Source: Pleurodeles waltl (taxonomy: Eukaryota > Chordata > Amphibia > Caudata > Salamandridae). From it: a DNA stretch of 64,000 nt. Every line of letters begins with the position of its first letter. Position 1 is the stretch's first letter. Location: contig NC_090447.1 of assembly GCF_031143425.1 (NCBI RefSeq), forward strand, positions 136,977,106 to 137,041,105. Reading direction: 5' to 3'. Of this stretch, positions 46,817-57,171 are shown one piece after another. The notes below the pieces were generated by a model. The model was given only the letters and a program-made list of their open reading frames with translations, had not been told where the DNA came from and did no database searches. The position numbers and the translations under genes were made by a program.

Positions 46817-47112
46817 ATGGCACCACAACGACACCCCAGGTTCTCTGAGAAGGAGCTAAAGGTCATGGTGGAGGAAATCATCCGGGTAGAGCCACAGCTA
46901 TTTGGATCACAGGTGCAGTGGATATCCATTGCTAGGAAGATGGAGCTATGGCAGAGGATCATGGACAGGGTCAACGCCGTGGGACAGCACCCCAGAACAA
47001 GGGATGACATCAGGAAGAGGTGGAACGACCTACGGGGGAAGGTACGTTCCATTGCAGCAAGGCACCAACTAGCTGTACAGAGGACTGGCAGTGGACCCCC
47101 ACCACAATATCA
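46817..47112 (+). pseudogene. H4 SANT1 exon 1, cut by Gypsy insertion
   Basis: It starts MAPQRHPRFSEKELKVMVEE and continues IIRVEPQLFGSQVQ, ARKMELWQRIMDRVNAVGQ and DIRKRWNDLRGKVRS, nearly the same as SANT1 of H3, ending TGSGPPPQ at 47112. The exon should run on to a FTTWEEEVLN segment and a GTAAGT donor, but Gypsy sequence begins instead. The second exon lies at 62820. SANT fold helices are complete in this piece. Confidence 0.8.
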
Positions 47113-48201
47113 CTAATCTTGAAGCATGTACATACTCGTGCGGCTCCCAGGATCGTTCCTCTGGACCATAACCTTTCCAATCAATTAGATAATAAAGCTG
47201 GCCATTACGGATTTTGGAATCTAAGATTTGATTGACCTCATACTCTTCTGCAGAGCTAATCTGGATAGGAATTGGAGGGGAGTTTTGACGTAAATTTGGA
47301 GGACTGTTCTTTAACAAGGAGACATGGAAAACAGGATGTATCTTTAGATGAGCTGGCAACTGCAATTTAACTGCCACTGGATTGATCATCTTGTCAACTT
47401 TGAATGGGCCTATAAATCGTGGCTGAAATTAGCGATTTCCTTTGAGACGTAAATGACGAGTGGATAACCAAACTTTGTCTCCTTTCGAATAAATGGGGCT
47501 CTCTCTTCTTTTTCTATCAGCCTTATATGAGTCTTTTGCTTGAATGATGTTTTTTCTAGCCCTAACTAACGTGGTCTGCAAATCCCTCACCATCTATTCT
47601 ACTGCAGGCACTGAATCATCTTCTTTACCCAACATTACATTAGGATGTCTACCATGGTTCAGATAAAAGGGGGTGAACCCAGTGGTGGAATGAACAGCAT
47701 TATTGTAAGCAAATTCAGCTGCCCACATCAACTCGGGCCATTCCTTCTCTTTATCGAATAAATTGAGTCTTAAATACTGTTCTAACTCTTGATTCACTCT
47801 CTCTGTTTGCCCATCGGTTTCAGGATGGTAACTGGTAGAGTAACGAGAATCAATTCCTAATCTTTTACTAAAGGCCTTCCAAAAGCGAGAAACAAATTTG
47901 GACCCCCTGTCTGAAACTAGAATCTTGGGATACCCTGGGCGCGTACTATGTGTTGTGTAAACAACTGTGCAACCTGTGGGGCTCGAGGGATTTCTTTCAA
48001 AGGAATGAAATGCGCCATTTTAGTGAAAGTGTCTACAAAAACTAGGATAGTGTTAAAACCTTGGCTACTAGGGAGGTCCGCTAAAAGATCCATAGTAACA
48101 GTATGCCAGGCATGGGGTGCAGTGGGCAAAGGTCTTAACAGACCTTGTGAAGCTGTTCTATTTGATTTCCCTCTTTGACATTTGTCACAAGTTGACACAT
48201 A
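47113..48201 (-). pseudogene. Gypsy integrase core and chromodomain
   Basis: Continuation of pol after H3. From 48201: CDKCQRGKS (last two Cys of the HHCC finger), MDLLADLPSSQGF and FVDTFTKMAHFIPL (first catalytic Asp), a frameshift near 47930, LVSDRGSKF (second Asp), ERVNQELEQYLR (Glu), AEFAYNNAVHSTTGFTPF, and a chromodomain [20 protein letters not shown] then [14 protein letters not shown] (about 47260-47140). In-frame stops occur near 47594 and 47430. A chromodomain marks the chromovirus branch, which uses it to target chromatin. Truncated at 47113. Confidence 0.85.
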
Positions 48202-49040
48202 GGCCCTCATTCTGACCCTGGCGGTCGGTGATAAAGCGGCGGCCAACCCGCCAACAGGCCGGCGGTCCAAAATATGCAATTCTGACCCTGGCGGGAACCG
48301 CCAACACAGCCCGCCGCATTAACACTCCGCCCGCCACGGCGGAACAAACAAACAGCGCGGCGGTCCCCGCCAACAGCCAGGCGGCAGACAATGTACCGCC
48401 CACTCTATCACGACCCACCAATCCGCCACCTTTTCCGGGGCGGGAGCACCGCCGATAAAAACACGGCAGAAACAGACTACGAACGGGAAAACGCTCACCT
48501 CCACATACTCCACGCGAGATTCCGGCAGTATGGAACCCGAGTTGCAGGTCATCCCCGCACTCCTATACCTGTTCCTGTACCAGGAGCACGCCCGGCGGCG
48601 CGGAAGACATCGTGAGTACTGCACCTACGACACAGGGGAGGGAAAAGATTACCGGCACACACCCACTACAACACACACATCAATGCATTCCCACAGATCA
48701 CTGTCACAACCCACAAACCCCCCCCTCCGAAATAATGCAAAGACCAAAAGAAGAGATCTTAAATGGGCAGATATATTGAAAAATGGACAGCAGTAATCCC
48801 AATAAATAAATAAACTATGTACAAAATATATACATCTACTAAATGTAGTCCAACCACTGTCCGTGGACCACAGGGGTCCTGAGCAAAGGGGCAAGGCCCA
48901 GTCCCACGACAAGAACTCCACGGAGAGAACACTGCAGGGGCATCAGAAAGAAAAAAGGACAGACACCTCAGGGGGAAGGGAAGGGGGGGCACCTCAGCCA
49001 CTTGAGTACACGACGCCAGATCCACGAGGGGACTCCATGA
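48202..49040. other. H3 left subterminal region
   Basis: Non-coding, with GCGG/CCGC-rich inverted repeats up to about 48600. AATAAATAAATAAAC lies at 48803-48817. No gene is supported. Confidence 0.5.
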
Positions 49041-49475
49041 TCACTGGCCCATCCTGGGGAGAGCAAAGCCACAGTCCATACAGTCCATACAGTGGGTGGC
49101 CTGCCCACTGGCCCATCCTGGGGAGAGCAAAGCCACAGTCCATACAGTCCATACAGTGGGTGGCCTGCCCACTGGGCCATCCTGGGGAGAGCAAAGCCAC
49201 AGTCCAAACAGTCCATACAGTGGGTGGCCTGCCCACTGGGCCATCCTGGGGAGAGCAAAGCCACAGTCCAAACAGTCCATACAGTGGGTGGCCTGCCCAC
49301 TGGGCCATCCTGGGGAGTGCAAAGCCACAGTCCAAACAGTCCATACAGTGGGTGGCCTGCCCACTGGGCCATCCTGGGGAGTGCAAAGCCACAGTCCAAA
49401 CAGTCCATACAGTGGGTGGCCTGCCCACTGGGCCATCCTGGGGAGTGCAAAGCCACAGTCCAAACAGTCCATAAC
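49041..49475. repeat. 64-bp minisatellite, about seven copies
   Basis: Unit contains CCATCCTGGGGAG, AGCAAAGCCACAGTCC and ATACAGTGGGTGGCC; copies begin at about 49049, 49113, 49177, 49241, 49305, 49369 and 49433. As 64 is not divisible by three, each unit shifts frame, and long stop-free frames arise in several phases on both strands. They are artefacts. Confidence 0.92.
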
Positions 49476-49559
49476 AGACTCCACTGCCACTGGAGGAGGC
49501 ATGTTGGCCAGAGGACATCCTGCAGCCCTGCCCGAGACAGATCCTGCCCTGCCACGTCT

Positions 49560-50335
49560 GCCAAAGGGCCAGCGGTTCCTGCCTGGAAGGGCCCAGTTCA
49601 GCGGTTCTTGCCTTGAAGGGCCCAGTTCAGCGGTTCTTGAGACGGCGGTCCCCAGCGGAGCGGTGCTGGAGACGGCGGGGCCCAGTTCAGCGGTTCTTGC
49701 CTTGAAGGGCCCAGTTCAGCGGTTCTTGAGACGGCGGTCCCCAGCGGAGCGGTGCTGGAGACGGCGGGGCCCAGTTCAGCGGTTCTTGAGACGGCGGTCC
49801 CCAGCGGAGCGTTGCTGGAGATGGCGGGCCCAGTTCAGCGGTTCTTGAGACGGCGGTCCCCAGCGGAGCGGTGCTGGAGACGGCGGGGCCCAGTTCAGCG
49901 GTTCTTGAGACGGCGGTCCCCAGCAGAGCGGTGCTGGAGACGGCGGGGCCCAGTTCAGCGGTTCTTGCCTTGAAGGGCCCAGTTCAGCGGTTCTTGAGAC
50001 GGCGGTCCCCAGCGGAGCGGTGCTGGAGACGGCGGGCCCAGTTCAGCGGTTCTTGCCTTGAAGGGCCCAGTTCAGCGGTTCTTGAGACGGCGGTCCCCAG
50101 CGGAGCGGTGCTGGAGACGGCGGGGCCCAGTTCAGCGGTTCTTGAGACGGCAGTCCCCATCGGAGCGGTGCTGGAGACGGCGGGGCCCAGTTCAGCGGTT
50201 CTTGAGACGGCGGTCCCCAGCGGAGCGGTGCTGGAGACGGCGGGGCCCAGTTCAGCGGTTCTTGCCTTGAAGGGCCCAGTTCAGCGGTTCTTGAGACGGC
50301 GGTCCCCAGCGGAGCGGTGCTGGAGACGGCGGACA
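49560..50335. repeat. GC-rich minisatellite of two alternating subunits
   Basis: Mixed array of CCCAGTTCAGCGGTTCTTGA-type units followed by GACGGCGGTCCCCAGCGGAG and GCGGTGCTGGAGACGGC blocks, with shorter CTTGCCTTGAAGGG spacers. It lies downstream of the SANT2 stop codon, in or beyond the 3' UTR. Stop-free frames of 70-250 codons here are repeat artefacts. Confidence 0.9.
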
Positions 50336-50396
50336 TTCTATGGCCAACTGCTCATTGCCTGGTGGTGCCCTCCTGGGCAGCGGGGATGGTGCTCCT

Positions 50397-53300
50397 TCAA
50401 TGCCCACCTGGGCTGTGGGTGGTGGGGCCCTCCTGGCCAGCTGGGCTGGGTCCTCCCTGGGCAGCGGCTATGGGGGTGGTGGGCTCTCCCGGGGCAGCTG
50501 TGCCGGTTCCTCCCGGGGCAGCGGCTATGGGGGTTGCGGGCTCCTCCTGGGCAGCTGTGACGGGTCCTCCATGGGCAGCAGGCCTGCTGCCTGACTTCTC
50601 CGCATTGCTGCCCTTGCCCTCCTTAGTCGGGAGTCTGTGGCCCTTTCCTCCCTTTGGAGCTGTGGCTGTTGACGGTGGCTGGCTAGTGTCCTGGGGGGAT
50701 ATAGAACCCGGGCTCCGGCGGCGGCCCTTCCGCCTTCTGCTCCTCTTCCCAGGGGGTGGGCTGGCTGTCCCCTTGCTGCTGGGCGAAGATCCAGACCTGC
50801 GGGCTGGTGGGCTCCAATACCCCTGCACCCTTGTCAAGGGGGCTGCAGGGCTGGTGGTGGCTGAGGTGCTCTTCTTACCCCGACGAGAAGGAGGGGGGGG
50901 CTCAGGGTCAGGAAAGAAGGTATCAGTAGAGAGATAGATTTTCCTGGGACAATGGATAGTGGTAGGTACAGTGGGAATGGGAGTGGAGGGAGAGGATGTG
51001 GTTGTAGGCGAGACAACTTTGCTGTCTTTGGGTGCAGGTGCAGGAGCGGGAGGCTGTCGTGAGGTGGATGGCTGTTGGGTGGGTGGGTGGCTGCGTTTGT
51101 GTGGTGTGGAAGAGGGGGTGACAGACACAGTGGGAGAGGACACAGGGGACGTGTAAATGGCAGTGGGGGTGGTGACTGCACGTGTGCGGACTGGACTGGA
51201 GGGTGTGCTGGTGATGGAAACACTGGCTGATGGTGAGGTGAATGAAGGTGTGAGTGTAGACGTCACAGGGAGGGAGGAGGGAGGCGAGGAGGTGGGGGTC
51301 ACAGAGGTGGTAGTGACTGTTGGCATGTCTGCATCGGAATGTTGCTTGTGTGAATGTCTGCGTGATCTGTGGTGCTTATGTTTGGATGAGCTGCTCTTGG
51401 GTGTTGAGGTGTGTGCAGGCTGGTCTGATGGTGTGGGTGGGACAGGCAGAGGAACAGGAGACTGGGAGGAGGGAGTTAGTAGAGGGAGGCAGGAGACAGG
51501 GACAATGGCTGCCGTCAGTTCTGAGGCCAGAGCCTGGAACGATCGCTGATGGGCAGCCTGACCCGAATGAATGCCCTCCAGGTACGCATTGCTGCGATGA
51601 ACCTCCCTCTCCACCCCCTGGATGGCATTCAAAAGGGTAGTCTGCCCAACAATGAGCGTTCGGAGGAGGTCAATGACCTCCTCACTGAGGGCAGCGGGGG
51701 TAACAGGGGCAGGGCCTGAGGTGCCTGGGGCGAAGGAGATGCCCGGCTTCCTGGCAGAGCGGGCATGGGTCGAACGCTGAGGGGCTGCTGGGAGGGCGGA
51801 GATGGTGCGCTGGGTGGCGGCTGTACCTGTAATGGCGGGGGGCACGGATGGTGCCACCCCCGCAAGGGAGCTCCCTTTCGAGGACGTGTCTGTGTCGCTG
51901 CAGGGTCCAGTCGTCCCCGTTGTGGAGCTCCCCTCGCCCTCCGTCTCACTGGTCCAGTCAGACTCTGTAGCATGGCCATCCTGGGCCATGTGAGATGCAG
52001 CTCCCTCCTGCCCCGATGCCACTTCTCCTCCGCCTGATGATGCTGATGCACACAAGCACAGAAAGACAAACAAAAAGGGGGGGGAGAGAGAAATAAAGAG
52101 ATTTTGAGTACATGGATCACCGGTACAGTTAGCGGACATGACAGACACAGATGCCCCCTGCACTAAGTTGCGCACTTGGGGTCCCCTATGCATTCCGTGG
52201 AACATGCCCTACACGCCTAGAGTTGACAACTGCACCCATGGATGACACGGCCCAGGGATGGCTGTACTGGCACACTACTGAGGGTGGTGGCTGGGGACAC
52301 AGGGGCTTACGGGGGTGCCCAGCCTACAGATATCGCCCTGGCCTAGGGGGACCCACAGCCCTCCTCCCCCACCCAGACACCTCCACTGCGTGACAACAGA
52401 GTAGATAATGCTTGTACTCACCCCCTTGTGTCTGCTGTGCTGCCCTCACGCGCCCATCCAAATCAGGGTAGGCCACCGACAGGATCCGGAACATCAGGGG
52501 GGTCAGTTGACGGCAGGCACCCCGCCTACGTTGGGAGGCCATCCCCAGCAGAGACTCGGCGGTCTTCTTGGTCCCGCGGCGGATGTCCTCCCACCTCTTG
52601 CGGCAGTGGGTGCCCCGTCGATGGTGGACCCCCAGGGTCCGGACTTCCTTGGCGATGGCAGAGTCCCGATCTTCTCATGGGTGCGGACCTATGTGACACG
52701 TACAGGGAGGGAGAAATACCACGTTCAAGTTTGTCTGCATTTTCGTTGCCAGTGGCCCAACGCCCCCCATCCCCGCCAGGCCCCCCGCCATGCCCCCCGC
52801 CAGGCCCAACATGCCCCCCATCCCCGCCAGGCCCCCTGCCAGGCCCCCTGCCAGGCCCAACATGCCCCCCATCCCCGCCAGGCCCCCCGCCAGGCCCAAC
52901 ATGCCCCCCATCCCCGCCAGGCCCAACATGCCCCCCATCCCCGCCAGGCCCCCCGCCATGCCCCCCGCCAGGCCCAACATGCCCCCCATCCCCGCCAGGC
53001 CCCCCGCCATGCCCCCCGCCAGGCCCAACATGCCCCCCATCCCCGCCAGGGCCCCCCGCCATGCCCCCCGCCAGGCCCAACATGCCCCCCATCCCCGCCA
53101 GGCCCCCCGCCAGGCCCCCCGCCAGGCCCAACATGCCCCCCATCCCCGCCAGGCCCCCCGCCAGGCCCCCCGCCAGGCCCAACATGCCCCCCATCCCCGC
53201 CAGGCCCCCCGCCAGGCCCCCCGCCAGGCCCAACATGCCCCCCATCCCCGCCAGGCCCCCCGCCATGCCCCCCGCCAGGCCCAACATGCCCCCCATCCCC

Positions 53301-53619
53301 GCCAGGCCCCCCGCCAGGCCCAACATGCCCCCCATCCCCGCCAGGGCCCCCGCCAGGCCCCCGCACGGCCCAACATGCCCCCCATCCCCGCCAGGCCCCC
53401 CGCCATGCCCCCCGCCAGGCCCAACATGCCCCCCATCCCCGCCAGGCCCCCCGCCAGGCCCCCAAGCCAGCCAGTGGCCCCAAATCCATATTGAATTAAA
53501 CTCACTTGTTGGTCTGGAGGACCGTAGAGTAGCGCATACTGAGGGAGGACCCCATCCACAAGTTTCTCCAACTCTTCTCCAGTGAAGGCAGGGGCCCTTT
53601 CCCCAGGCGCAGCAGCCAT
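50397..53619 (-). pseudogene. H3 SANT2 gene, three exons, one apparent frameshift
   Basis: SANT/Myb-like protein found in the H2/H3 family but not H5. Exon 1 (53619-53506) encodes MAAAPGERAPAFTGEELEKL through ALLYGPPDQQ, helix 1 of the fold, with donor CAA|GTGAGT. Exon 2 (52688-52422) begins VRTHEK, loses frame by one base near 52675, then reads AIAKEVRTLGVHH, CRKRWEDIRRGTKKTAESLL and LTPLMFRILSVAYPDLDGRV, with donor GG|GTGAGTAC. Exon 3 (52042-50397) starts ASSGGGEV, has a helical segment VIDLLRTLIVGQTTLLNAIQ near its residues 125-180, then a long Ser/Thr/Pro tail with basic KRSRRRKGRRRS. Predicted length about 675 aa. Exon 3 is fully open. The 1-nt loss is inferred from exon length against H2 (271 nt). 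Confidence 0.75.
52750..53490. repeat. CCCCGCC minisatellite in SANT2 intron 1
   Basis: Higher-order array of AGGCCCCCCGCC and ATGCCCCCCGCC 12-mers with AACATGCCCCCCATCCCC, filling almost the whole intron. Neither strand is interrupted by stops in several frames, giving collagen-like Pro/Gly or Ala/Gly/Trp frames of 230-385 codons that are not genes. It shows extreme C/G strand asymmetry. Confidence 0.92.
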
Positions 53620-54098
53620 TGTCCCTTCCAGACCGAGGTCACAGCAACACTTGCAGTATAGGTCCTCTCCTGTGAAAGTTCAAGTCGCAAGTGAATAAGT
53701 AGATAGAAAATGGCGGTCACGTCCGCAGTGGTGCGTACCGCCACCGCCGGCGCCCTTCGCCATTGGCTCCTGAAACCCATAGGCTTCAATGTTAACCAAT
53801 GCGGCTTCGCGCCGCGGTCTTCGACCGCCGACCGCCGCGGTGTGCCACGCCAGCGCATTGACCTCACATCCCATTGTCACACTTCACAGGTCAGGCAGCC
53901 GCCATTTCGAGGGTCCACATGGCTCAATTTCAACTGCGTCACACAGGCCTAGGCCTTGAATAGCCACTCAGACACGCCATTCACTGCATAGAGAATCGTT
54001 TACTGTGCAAGCTGTGAGTACGTACCTGTGGGTTGCTTGACTGTGTGCTCCATGTTGTCCTTCCTAGGCACCGTCCGCTGGGTTTGGCGAGGAGACGG
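53620..54098. promoter_or_regulatory. H3 divergent promoter, SANT2 / transposase
   Basis: The interval between two start codons pointing apart. It is CpG-rich around 53720-53840 and has CCAAT boxes at 53762-53766 (as ATTGG) and 53796-53800. CCATTGGCTCCTG is shared with H2. A possible 5'-UTR acceptor TTCCTAG|GC lies near 54067, so the transposase mRNA may have an upstream non-coding exon. CCAAT boxes are NF-Y sites and common in divergent promoters; function is inferred. Confidence 0.55.
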
Positions 54099-55093
54099 AT
54101 GAATCCTCCCGTGTACAGGCCGCTGGTGGACCTGTCGACAATGGAAGCACGCCACATTATCCTGACCTACCGGCTTGACCGTGCCACTATACATGAACTG
54201 TGTGCCCAGCTGGAGCCCGACCTGATGTCCCCCATCCGCCAACCCACAGGGATTCCCCCTCTGGTGCAGGTCCTGTCAGTACTCCACTTCTTGGCAAGTG
54301 GGTCATTTCAGACAACAGTGGGAATTGCTTCTGGGATGTCTCAGCCCATGTTTTCGAAGGTGTTATCCAGAGTGTTGTCGGCCCTGATGAAATACATGAG
54401 GAGCTACATCCTTTTCCCTGAGGTGGGCGAATTGGCTGCAGTGAAGGGTGATTTCTATGCCCTTGGACATATTCCCAACGTCATTGGTGCCATTGATGGG
54501 ACCCATGTGGCTTTGGTTCCCCCAAGAGACAGGGAGCAGGTGTACAGGAACAGAAAAAGTTACCATTCCATGAACATCCAGGTGGTGTGTTTGGCTGACC
54601 AGTACATCTCGCATGTAAATGCCAAATTCCCAGGGTCAGTGCATGACGCCTACATCCTAAGGAATAGCAGCATCCCTTACGTGATGGAACAGCTAGAGTA
54701 TGGCTATTGGGGGACTCTGGGTACCCCAACCTGTCGTGGCTACTGACCCCAGTAAGGAATCCCCGGACCAGGGCAGAGGAACGGTACAATGAGGCCCATG
54801 GGCGTACTAGGAGGGTGATCGAACGCACCTTCGGCCTCCTAAAGGCCAGGTTTCGGTGCCTGCATATGACAGGTGGATCCCTAATGTACTCACCTAAGAA
54901 GGTGTGTCACATCATCGTGGCCTGCTGCATGCTTCACAACCTGGCTTTGCGCCGCCAGGTGCCTTTCCTGCAGGAGGATGGTCGAGACGGTGGTGTTGTG
55001 GCAGCGGTGGAACCTGTGGAGAGTGACGAGGAGGAAGACGACGGGGCTGAAACAGACAACAGGGACAGAATCATTGAACAGTACTTCCAATAG
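54099..55093 (+). pseudogene. H3 PIF/Harbinger DDE transposase, intronless, one frameshift
   Basis: Start MNPPVYRPLVDLSTMEARHI (54099). Blocks: VQVLSVLHFLASGSFQTTVG and MSQPMFSKVLSRVL (helix-turn-helix), GAIDGTHVAL (first Asp), QVVCLADQYISHVNAKFPGS and VHDAYILR (second Asp), [19 protein letters not shown] (Glu region), [13 protein letters not shown] and an acidic tail ending IIEQYFQ. Where H2 and H5 have a phase-1 intron before DSGY, H3 has exon joined to exon with one base missing (run of five G at about 54706-54710), which shifts frame. Length would be about 331 aa. Otherwise no stop is seen. Confidence 0.87.
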
Positions 55094-55601
55094 GACACAG
55101 GTAACAATTCAAACATAATTTAGTAAATGTGAACTACTCTCCTGCATCTCTGCTGCCTGTCTATTTGCCCCAGTGTATGATGACTGAGTTGTGGCTTTTC
55201 CCTCCCTATTTCAGATCTGGGGTCCCCACTACGAGTCCTGTGCTTCGTTTCCCCATGGACTACAGCTTTGTGGCAGCTGTTTGTTGACTTCACTATGTAC
55301 AAGGACATATTTGCACTGTCATGTCAATTACAATATTTTGAAATCACAGCCAGACTCCAGATAGTTTTGTGCTAAATAGGTGTTTATTTCAGTGCTCAAA
55401 ATGGGATGGGTGGTTTCAAGTGGGTGGGGGCTATGGTGAAGGAATTTCCATGGCAGAGTCCAGAGTAACAGTCACACAGGTGCATTGTCCAGAGGCCTGT
55501 GGAGAGATGGAGCATGGGCAGTTCAAGGATGGACAGGGTGACAATGTGGGACAGTGGGATGACATCAGGTGGTATCCTTTGCTGGCGGGGGTCTTGACAT
55601 C
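55094..55601. other. H3 convergent 3' region
   Basis: Non-coding interval between the transposase and SANT1 stops. TTTATTT at about 55382-55388 gives a minus-strand AAATAAA for SANT1. A plus-strand signal for the transposase is less clear. Frames across it are short and unsupported. Confidence 0.5.
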
Positions 55602-57171
55602 CTACTCTGTCTTCTTGCGAGATCTCAGGGCCCTCTTGTGGGGTGGTTCTTCTCCTGCAGGAGGTGGGGGTCTGGTGGGCTGCTGTTGTGCGGGGGCCTC
55701 CTGTCCACTAGCGCCGGCGGAGGTGGTTGGCTGTTCTTGGTCCAGGCTAGTGGCAGGGGCCCTTTGTTGTTGTTGAGTGTCTGTCCTGGTGTTGATGATG
55801 TCCTGCAGCAGCCCTACCATGGTAACCAGGGTGGAGGTGAGGGCTCTGATGTCCTCCCTGTACCCCCGATAGTGTTCCTCCTGCAGTACCTGGATCTCCT
55901 GGAACCGGGCCAGTACCGTCGCCATCGTCTCCTGGGAGCGGTTGTATGCTCCCATGATGGTGGTGAGGGCCTCGTGGAGAGTGGGTTCCCTGGGCCCGTC
56001 CCCCCCCTGTCGCACAGCTGCCCTCCGAGTTGCCCTGTTTCCCTGGGCCTCTGCCCCCTGGCCGGTGTGCCCACTACCACTGCCCCCAGGTCCCTGTTGT
56101 TGTTGGGGTGGTGGGTTATCCTGGGTGCCCTGTAGTGGTAGACACACCGCAGATTGACGCGCCCTGGAGACAGAGGCATGGGCCCGCTGGGTGGGAGCTG
56201 TGCTGGTGTTCCCAGAGGGGTTTGGGTCTGTAGTGGCCTGTGCCTGTGTGAGGGGAACCGACTGTCCAGAGGTCCCCGATGGTCCGGGCTGGTCATCAGT
56301 GTCCAGGTCGACAGAGCTGCTGTCATCGCTGACGGCCTCTTGGGTGGGGGGTGTGGAGAATTCTGGGCCCTCCGTGGCGGTGTGTTGACGGTCGGGTCCT
56401 GCAGGGGTATAGAGGTATGGTTATAGTTTCAATGTGTGGCATATGGGTGTATCTGTGGGTTCCCGTGTCCCCAAGTGCTGGCATTCGTGTGTGGGGGCTT
56501 TGGTGAGGGTGGCTTGTGGGGGGGATGTGTATATGCATTGGGCATGCTTTGGTGATGGGTGTCCATGCTTAGTGGACGCATGCAGGCCTAGGTTTTGGGA
56601 TGTGTGGGTTGTGATGGTGAGACATTGGCAGGGAATAGGTGTGCTGGGGGTGGGGGTGAGGATGGTGGTGGGGGTGAGGGTGGGGGTGAGGATGGGGGTG
56701 GGGGTGAGGGTGGGGTTCGAGGATGGGGGTGAGGGTTGGGGTATGATTTGGCATGCAGGTGGGGGGGAAGCAGTAGTGAAGCTTCAACTTACCAGAATCC
56801 ATTCCTCCGCCGACTCCTGCGAGGCCGTCAGGATGCAGGATGTTCAAGACTTCCTCCTCCCATGTTGTAAATTGTGGGGGTTGAGGTGGGGGTCCTCCGC
56901 CAGTCTTCTGCACGGCGATGTTGTGCCTGGATACCATGGAACGCACCTTCCCCCGTAGGTCGTTCCATCGCTTCCTGATGTCTTCCCGATTTCTGGGGTG
57001 CTGTCCCACAGCGTTGACCCTGTCGACAATCCTCTGCCATAGCTCCGTCCTCCGGGCAATGCTGGTGTATTGGATCTGTGTGCCGAAGAGCTGGGGCTCT
57101 ACCCGAACGATTTCCTCCACCATGACCCTGAGTTCTTCGTCTGAGAAGCGGGGGTGTCTTTGGGGTGCCAT
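55602..57171 (-). CDS. H3 SANT1 protein, two exons, open (391 aa)
   Basis: Myb-like transposon protein, probably DNA-binding and acting with the transposase in the nucleus. Exon 1 (57171-56793) encodes MAPQRHPRFSDEELRVMVEE, RRTELWQRIVDRVNAVGQH and REDIRKRWNDLRGKVRS (SANT fold, roughly residues 7-85), then TGGGPPPQ and FTTWEEEVLNILHPDG. Donor CTG|GTAAGT (56793/56792); acceptor CCCCTGCAG before 56398, phase 1. Exon 2 (56398-55602) has an acidic VSDDSSSVDLDTDDQPG segment, PSGTSGQ, a helical TLHEALTTIMGAYNRSQETM region with likely coiled coil, and a basic RALRSRKKTE C-terminus. The sum, 1,176 nt, is a multiple of three with no stop. The H2 exon 1 has exactly the same length. Confidence 0.87.
56640..56735. 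repeat. GGGTGAGGATGGGG minisatellite in SANT1 intron
   Basis: Short G/T-rich direct repeats of GGGGGTGAGGATGGTG type within the 394-bp SANT1 intron (56399-56792). The intron of the H4 copy retains related flanking sequence without the array. Confidence 0.8.

Noticed and set aside
48863..50560. Overlapping frames of 150-250 codons with repeated peptides
   Set aside because: They follow the 64-bp and GC-rich minisatellites in all phases on both strands and have no domain.
50397..52205. The 602-codon minus-strand frame as a stand-alone host mucin-like gene
   Set aside because: It is exon 3 of SANT2: acceptor position, phase and neighbouring exons match H2, and it lies within the TIR borders of H3.
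52428..53619. Very long stop-free frames on both strands (230-385 codons), collagen-like
   Set aside because: They are created by the 12-bp-based CCCCGCC array in SANT2 intron 1; composition excludes stops in most frames.
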